Of a stretch of 8,653 bases of DNA, positions 6,536-8,653 are shown in pieces. Position 1 is the stretch's first letter. Each line of letters begins with the position of its first letter. A model generated the notes under the pieces. The model had not been told where the DNA came from and ran no database searches. It saw nothing but the letters and a program-made list of their open reading frames with translations. The stretch spans positions 1 to 8,653 of the forward strand of contig JALSNB010000242.1 in assembly GCA_026987225.1 (NCBI GenBank). Direction: 5' to 3'. Both the position numbers and the translations under genes were made by a program. This DNA is from Caldisericaceae bacterium. Its GTDB lineage: Bacteria > Caldisericota > Caldisericia > Caldisericales > Caldisericaceae.

Positions 6536-7291
6536 ATGAAAGTAAAATTTTTAGGCACTGCCGGGGCACGTTTCGTAGTTGCAAAACAAATTCGCTCGTC
6601 CGCAGGCACGGTAATAAGTGCAAACGGACTCACATTTATCCTTGATCCCGGTCCGGGAACACTCGTTCGGCTTGCAAAATCACGCCCGAAAATTGACTCT
6701 GCAAAAATTGACGGTGTATTACTATCGCACATCCATTTGGATCATTCCTGTGATGCAAACGTGATAATAGATGCGTTCACTCAGGGAGGTTTCACGAAAA
6801 AAGGATTTCTGTTTACGACAAAAGAGGCTCTTTTCGGCGAAAACAGGGTAATTTTACCGTATCTGCACGGTTTTCTCGAAAAAATGGAAACGTTCGAACA
6901 CAAAAAACAAATCACATTCAAAGGAATCACAATTCAGACGTTTAAGCACAGGCATACGGCGGAAACGTTCGGCATAAAAATCACTTCTTGCGGAAAGACG
7001 ATTTCCTTTATAGTGGATACGGCATATTTCGACGAACTGAACGAATACTATGCAAACAGCGATATTCTTATTATCAATACGGTTCGCTTTACTCCGAAAG
7101 AGAATGTACTGCACCTTTCAAAAGACGATGCCGAAGAACTAATAAAAAACATTCGGCCCCAAAAAGCGATACTCACTCATTTCGGAATGACAATGCTAAG
7201 GGCAAAACCGTTCATTGTCGCCAAAGAAATCAGCGATAAAACAAGAGTAGAGACGATAGCGGCAAGCGACGGGATGAGTATCGAAATTTAA
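6536..7291 (+). CDS. MBL-fold (RNase Z-like) metallo-hydrolase, 251 aa
   Basis: Metallo-beta-lactamase-fold hydrolase with all expected metal ligands: H65-x-H67-x-D69-H70 in SHIHLDH, H140 in KHRHTAETFG, D161 in IVDTAYFDE, and H215 in ILTHFGM. The segment VLHLSKDDAEELI (191-203) followed by LTHFGM resembles the C-terminal half of RNase Z-type proteins, so a phosphodiesterase or nuclease-like activity is likelier than a lactamase. The substrate is unknown. No RNase Z exosite arm is evident. The start MKVKFLGTAGAR is the usual first beta-strand of the fold, so ATG at 6536 is secure even though it has no SD. It is divergent from glgC and convergent with the small membrane gene, and its TAA stop directly abuts that gene's stop. 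Probably a single-gene transcript. Confidence 0.9.
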   Translation: MKVKFLGTAGARFVVAKQIRSSAGTVISANGLTFILDPGPGTLVRLAKSRPKIDSAKIDGVLLSHIHLDHSCDANVIIDAFTQGGFTKKGFLFTTKEALFGENRVILPYLHGFLEKMETFEHKKQITFKGITIQTFKHRHTAETFGIKITSCGKTISFIVDTAYFDELNEYYANSDILIINTVRFTPKENVLHLSKDDAEELIKNIRPQKAILTHFGMTMLRAKPFIVAKEISDKTRVETIAASDGMSIEI

Positions 7292-7429
7292 CTATTTACG
7301 AGCCGATGCCCACCTGTACATCAGCGCAAGAGATATGCCCCATACGGCAAGGACAATAACGAGCCCTGCGATTTTTGCACCGGGTGTTGCCATATCCTCA
7401 ATATTTATTCCGTAATAATCTCTAATCAT
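7292..7429 (-). CDS. 45-residue single-pass membrane protein
   Basis: Short gene with strong support: ATG at 7429, AGGAGG at 7435-7440 with five-base spacing, and a promoter immediately upstream. The product has a charged N-terminus (about residues 1-16, including RDYYG and ED), one hydrophobic helix (about 20-38, KIAGLVIVLAVWGISLAL) and a basic end (YRWASARK), which predicts the C-terminus in the cytoplasm. The pattern of a helix with VWG followed by ALxxR recalls small accessory subunits of sodium symporters (MetS-like proteins of NSS transporters), but this is from memory and no transporter gene is in the window. It is convergent with the MBL gene with no base between the stop codons. I regard it as real; the function is unassigned. 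Confidence 0.75.
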   Translation of the reverse strand: MIRDYYGINIEDMATPGAKIAGLVIVLAVWGISLALMYRWASARK

Positions 7430-7445
7430 ATCCGCCTCCTTTTTT

Positions 7446-7473
7446 ATTATACCCTACACTTGCTTCTTCTCAA
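7446..7473 (-). promoter_or_regulatory. Promoter of the small membrane protein gene, inside the dinB 3' end
   Basis: Minus strand: TTGAGA (7473-7468), a 16-base spacer and a perfect TATAAT (7451-7446). This is the same layout and spacer as the PPC-valS promoter. The -35 lies within dinB coding sequence and the -10 just past its TAG stop (7456-7454). Predicted start near 7439-7440 coincides with the first bases of the AGGAGG SD, so the leader would be only about 10 bases. Confidence 0.65.
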
Positions 7474-8626
7474 AATCGATCAGGCTCGCATAATCCGCAA
7501 TCCTGTCTCCGAATTTCAGCTTTACTTTGTCAAGCGCCTCGTCAATTTTTAAAGACCTGTCATTTGTCTCAAACAGTGAGAGCGGGACGCCTTCCGACAG
7601 ATTCGTTACGCTGATACCGACAAGCCTCACTTTTCTTCCGTTGTAAACCGTTTTAAACAGAGAAATTGCTTCGAAATAAATCGCATCAGTTGAGTTTGTT
7701 GCAAAAACCTTTTTTCTCTTGCTTATCGTTCTAAAATCCGCATACCTGATCAAAATCACCACCGTCGAAGCAAATAGTCCCCTCATTCTGAGCCGCATTG
7801 CAACCTTTTCGGCAAGGTATTTAAACGCTCTTTTTATATAGTCCCAACTGCTTGTATCAAACGGAAACGTCATCGAATTTCCGACGGATTTTTCCTGGGG
7901 CTTTTCATAGTCCGGAATAACGGGCGTGCTATCCTTTCCGAAAGCGGCATTATGCAGAAAGAGTGCGTAAGAGTGAAAAACAGCGTATAATTCCATAAGG
8001 GGCACTTTTTTGAGGTCACGAATCGTATTTACGTGGAACTTTTCCCGGAGCAATCGCGCGGTCTTTTCTCCGATTCCGCTTATCTTTTCCACCGATAATC
8101 CGTCCATAACCCTGTCCCTATTCCTTTCGTTTATCACAAACAGCCCGTCAGGTTTCCCGAGTTTTGAGGCAAGTTTTGCCAATAACTTGTTGTAGCTTAT
8201 TCCTACGGTTAACGGGAGATTAAACTTGTTTTTAATAAGTGCTTTAATCTTTTTTGCAAGCATTACCGCTTCTCTTTCGTCTTTTACCGTGTAAGTGAGG
8301 TCAAGAAACGCTTCGTCTATCGAAAAACTTTCGACTGCCGGGCAAAAAGAGTTGTAAATGGCAACGAGTTTTCTTGAGATTGCAACATACTTATCATGAC
8401 GAGCTTCAATAACGATAAGATTTTTGCATAGTTTTTTCGCCGTAAAAAGCGGCATGGCCGAATGAACACCGCGCTTTCGCGCTTCATACGAAGCGGTAGC
8501 AATTACGGAACGGGTAGTAAGGCTTCCGGTAACGGCAACCGGTTTTCCTCTGAGATACGGCTTCTCCGCAACTTCCACGGAAACAAAAAACGCATCCATG
8601 TCAACATGCATTATAATTCTGTTCAT
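7454..8626 (-). CDS. dinB: DNA polymerase IV (Y-family translesion polymerase), 390 aa
   Basis: Error-prone Y-family polymerase that extends past damaged or mispaired template bases. Palm metal ligands: D9 in HVDMDAFF and D104/E105 in SIDEAF. F14 is the expected steric gate against ribonucleotides. YEARKRGV (48-55) and the NKLLAKLASKLGKPDG stretch (146-161) are typical. A helix-hairpin-helix element lies at 181-196 (KISGIGEKTARLLREK), and the little-finger domain runs from about 245. Near the end, PLSLF (348-352) occupies the position of a beta-clamp-binding motif but has Pro where Gln is usual. Start: ATG at 8626 gives the normal family N-terminus. It has no SD, but TATAAT ends six bases upstream, so the mRNA is probably leaderless. 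A LexA-type operator abuts the promoter, implying SOS control. Confidence 0.96.
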   Translation of the reverse strand: MNRIIMHVDMDAFFVSVEVAEKPYLRGKPVAVTGSLTTRSVIATASYEARKRGVHSAMPLFTAKKLCKNLIVIEARHDKYVAISRKLVAIYNSFCPAVESFSIDEAFLDLTYTVKDEREAVMLAKKIKALIKNKFNLPLTVGISYNKLLAKLASKLGKPDGLFVINERNRDRVMDGLSVEKISGIGEKTARLLREKFHVNTIRDLKKVPLMELYAVFHSYALFLHNAAFGKDSTPVIPDYEKPQEKSVGNSMTFPFDTSSWDYIKRAFKYLAEKVAMRLRMRGLFASTVVILIRYADFRTISKRKKVFATNSTDAIYFEAISLFKTVYNGRKVRLVGISVTNLSEGVPLSLFETNDRSLKIDEALDKVKLKFGDRIADYASLIDFEKKQV

Positions 8627-8632
8627 GTTTTA

Positions 8633-8638
8633 ATTATA
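8633..8638 (-). promoter_or_regulatory. -10 box of dinB
   Basis: Minus-strand TATAAT, followed by TAAAAC and then ATG. The six-base spacing puts the predicted transcription start at the start codon. Any -35 box would lie at or beyond the right edge of the window. Confidence 0.65.
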
Positions 8639-8652
8639 CGAACAAATGTTTG
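8639..8652. promoter_or_regulatory. LexA-type SOS operator upstream of dinB
   Basis: CGAAC-AAAT-GTTTG is an inverted repeat that fits the Gram-positive (DinR/LexA) SOS box class CGAAC-N4-GTTCG with one departure (GTTTG for GTTCG). It lies directly against the -10 box, in the -10/-35 spacer, where a bound repressor would block RNA polymerase. dinB is a common LexA target in many bacteria. lexA itself is not in the window. Confidence 0.7.
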
Positions 8653-8653
8653 T

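Noticed and set aside
6468..6623. A longer N-terminus for GlgC (52 extra residues)
   Set aside because: The extension has no SD, does not look like GlgC and overlaps the divergent MBL gene, whereas the ATG at 6467 has a perfect SD and gives the family length.

Overview
The window comes from a bacterial chromosome of low to moderate GC (about 40% by eye). Genes are tightly packed and overlap at their ends, and Shine-Dalgarno (SD) sites of the AGGAGG type precede most starts. The gene set (GH57 branching enzyme beside a DUF4912 protein and GlgC, a PPC-domain protein, an HD hydrolase of the COG2316 type) fits anaerobic, often thermophilic lineages such as Thermotogota, Caldisericota, Dictyoglomota or deep Bacillota. 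The LexA-like box at the right edge is of the GAAC-N4-GTTC class known from Bacillota, Actinobacteria and some other phyla. I cannot place the organism more precisely. There are no RNA genes, CRISPR arrays, insertion sequences or gene-free stretches over 100 bases, and nothing looks recently acquired.

Leftward block (6467 down to 1, all minus strand). A glycogen group comes first: glgC, then a DUF4912 protein with a SAP/Rho-N-like N-terminus, then a GH57 1,4-alpha-glucan branching enzyme. They are joined by TAATG and ATGA stop/start overlaps. After a 46-base gap comes a translationally coupled pair: an HD-domain phosphohydrolase and a protein that appears to fuse a HEPN-like RNase domain (R62-N-x3-H67) to two CBS domains with T-x2-D nucleotide-binding motifs. 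A well-formed promoter then starts a two-gene unit: a PPC/DUF296 protein whose stop codon lies inside the SD of valS, followed by valyl-tRNA synthetase, which runs off the left edge.

Right block. An RNase Z-like metallo-beta-lactamase-fold hydrolase (plus strand, 6536-7291) diverges from glgC. Its stop codon directly abuts that of an oppositely oriented 45-residue single-pass membrane protein at 7292-7429. That small gene has its own promoter inside the 3' end of dinB (DNA polymerase IV, minus strand, 7454-8626). dinB is preceded by a TATAAT box and a near-perfect LexA-type operator, so it is probably an SOS gene.

Most notable signals: (i) the HEPN-like/CBS fusion coupled to an HD phosphohydrolase, a possible nucleotide-sensing RNA-cleaving module; (ii) two genes with TATAAT exactly six bases before ATG and no SD, so probably leaderless; (iii) the SOS operator on dinB; (iv) the unlisted 45-residue membrane protein.
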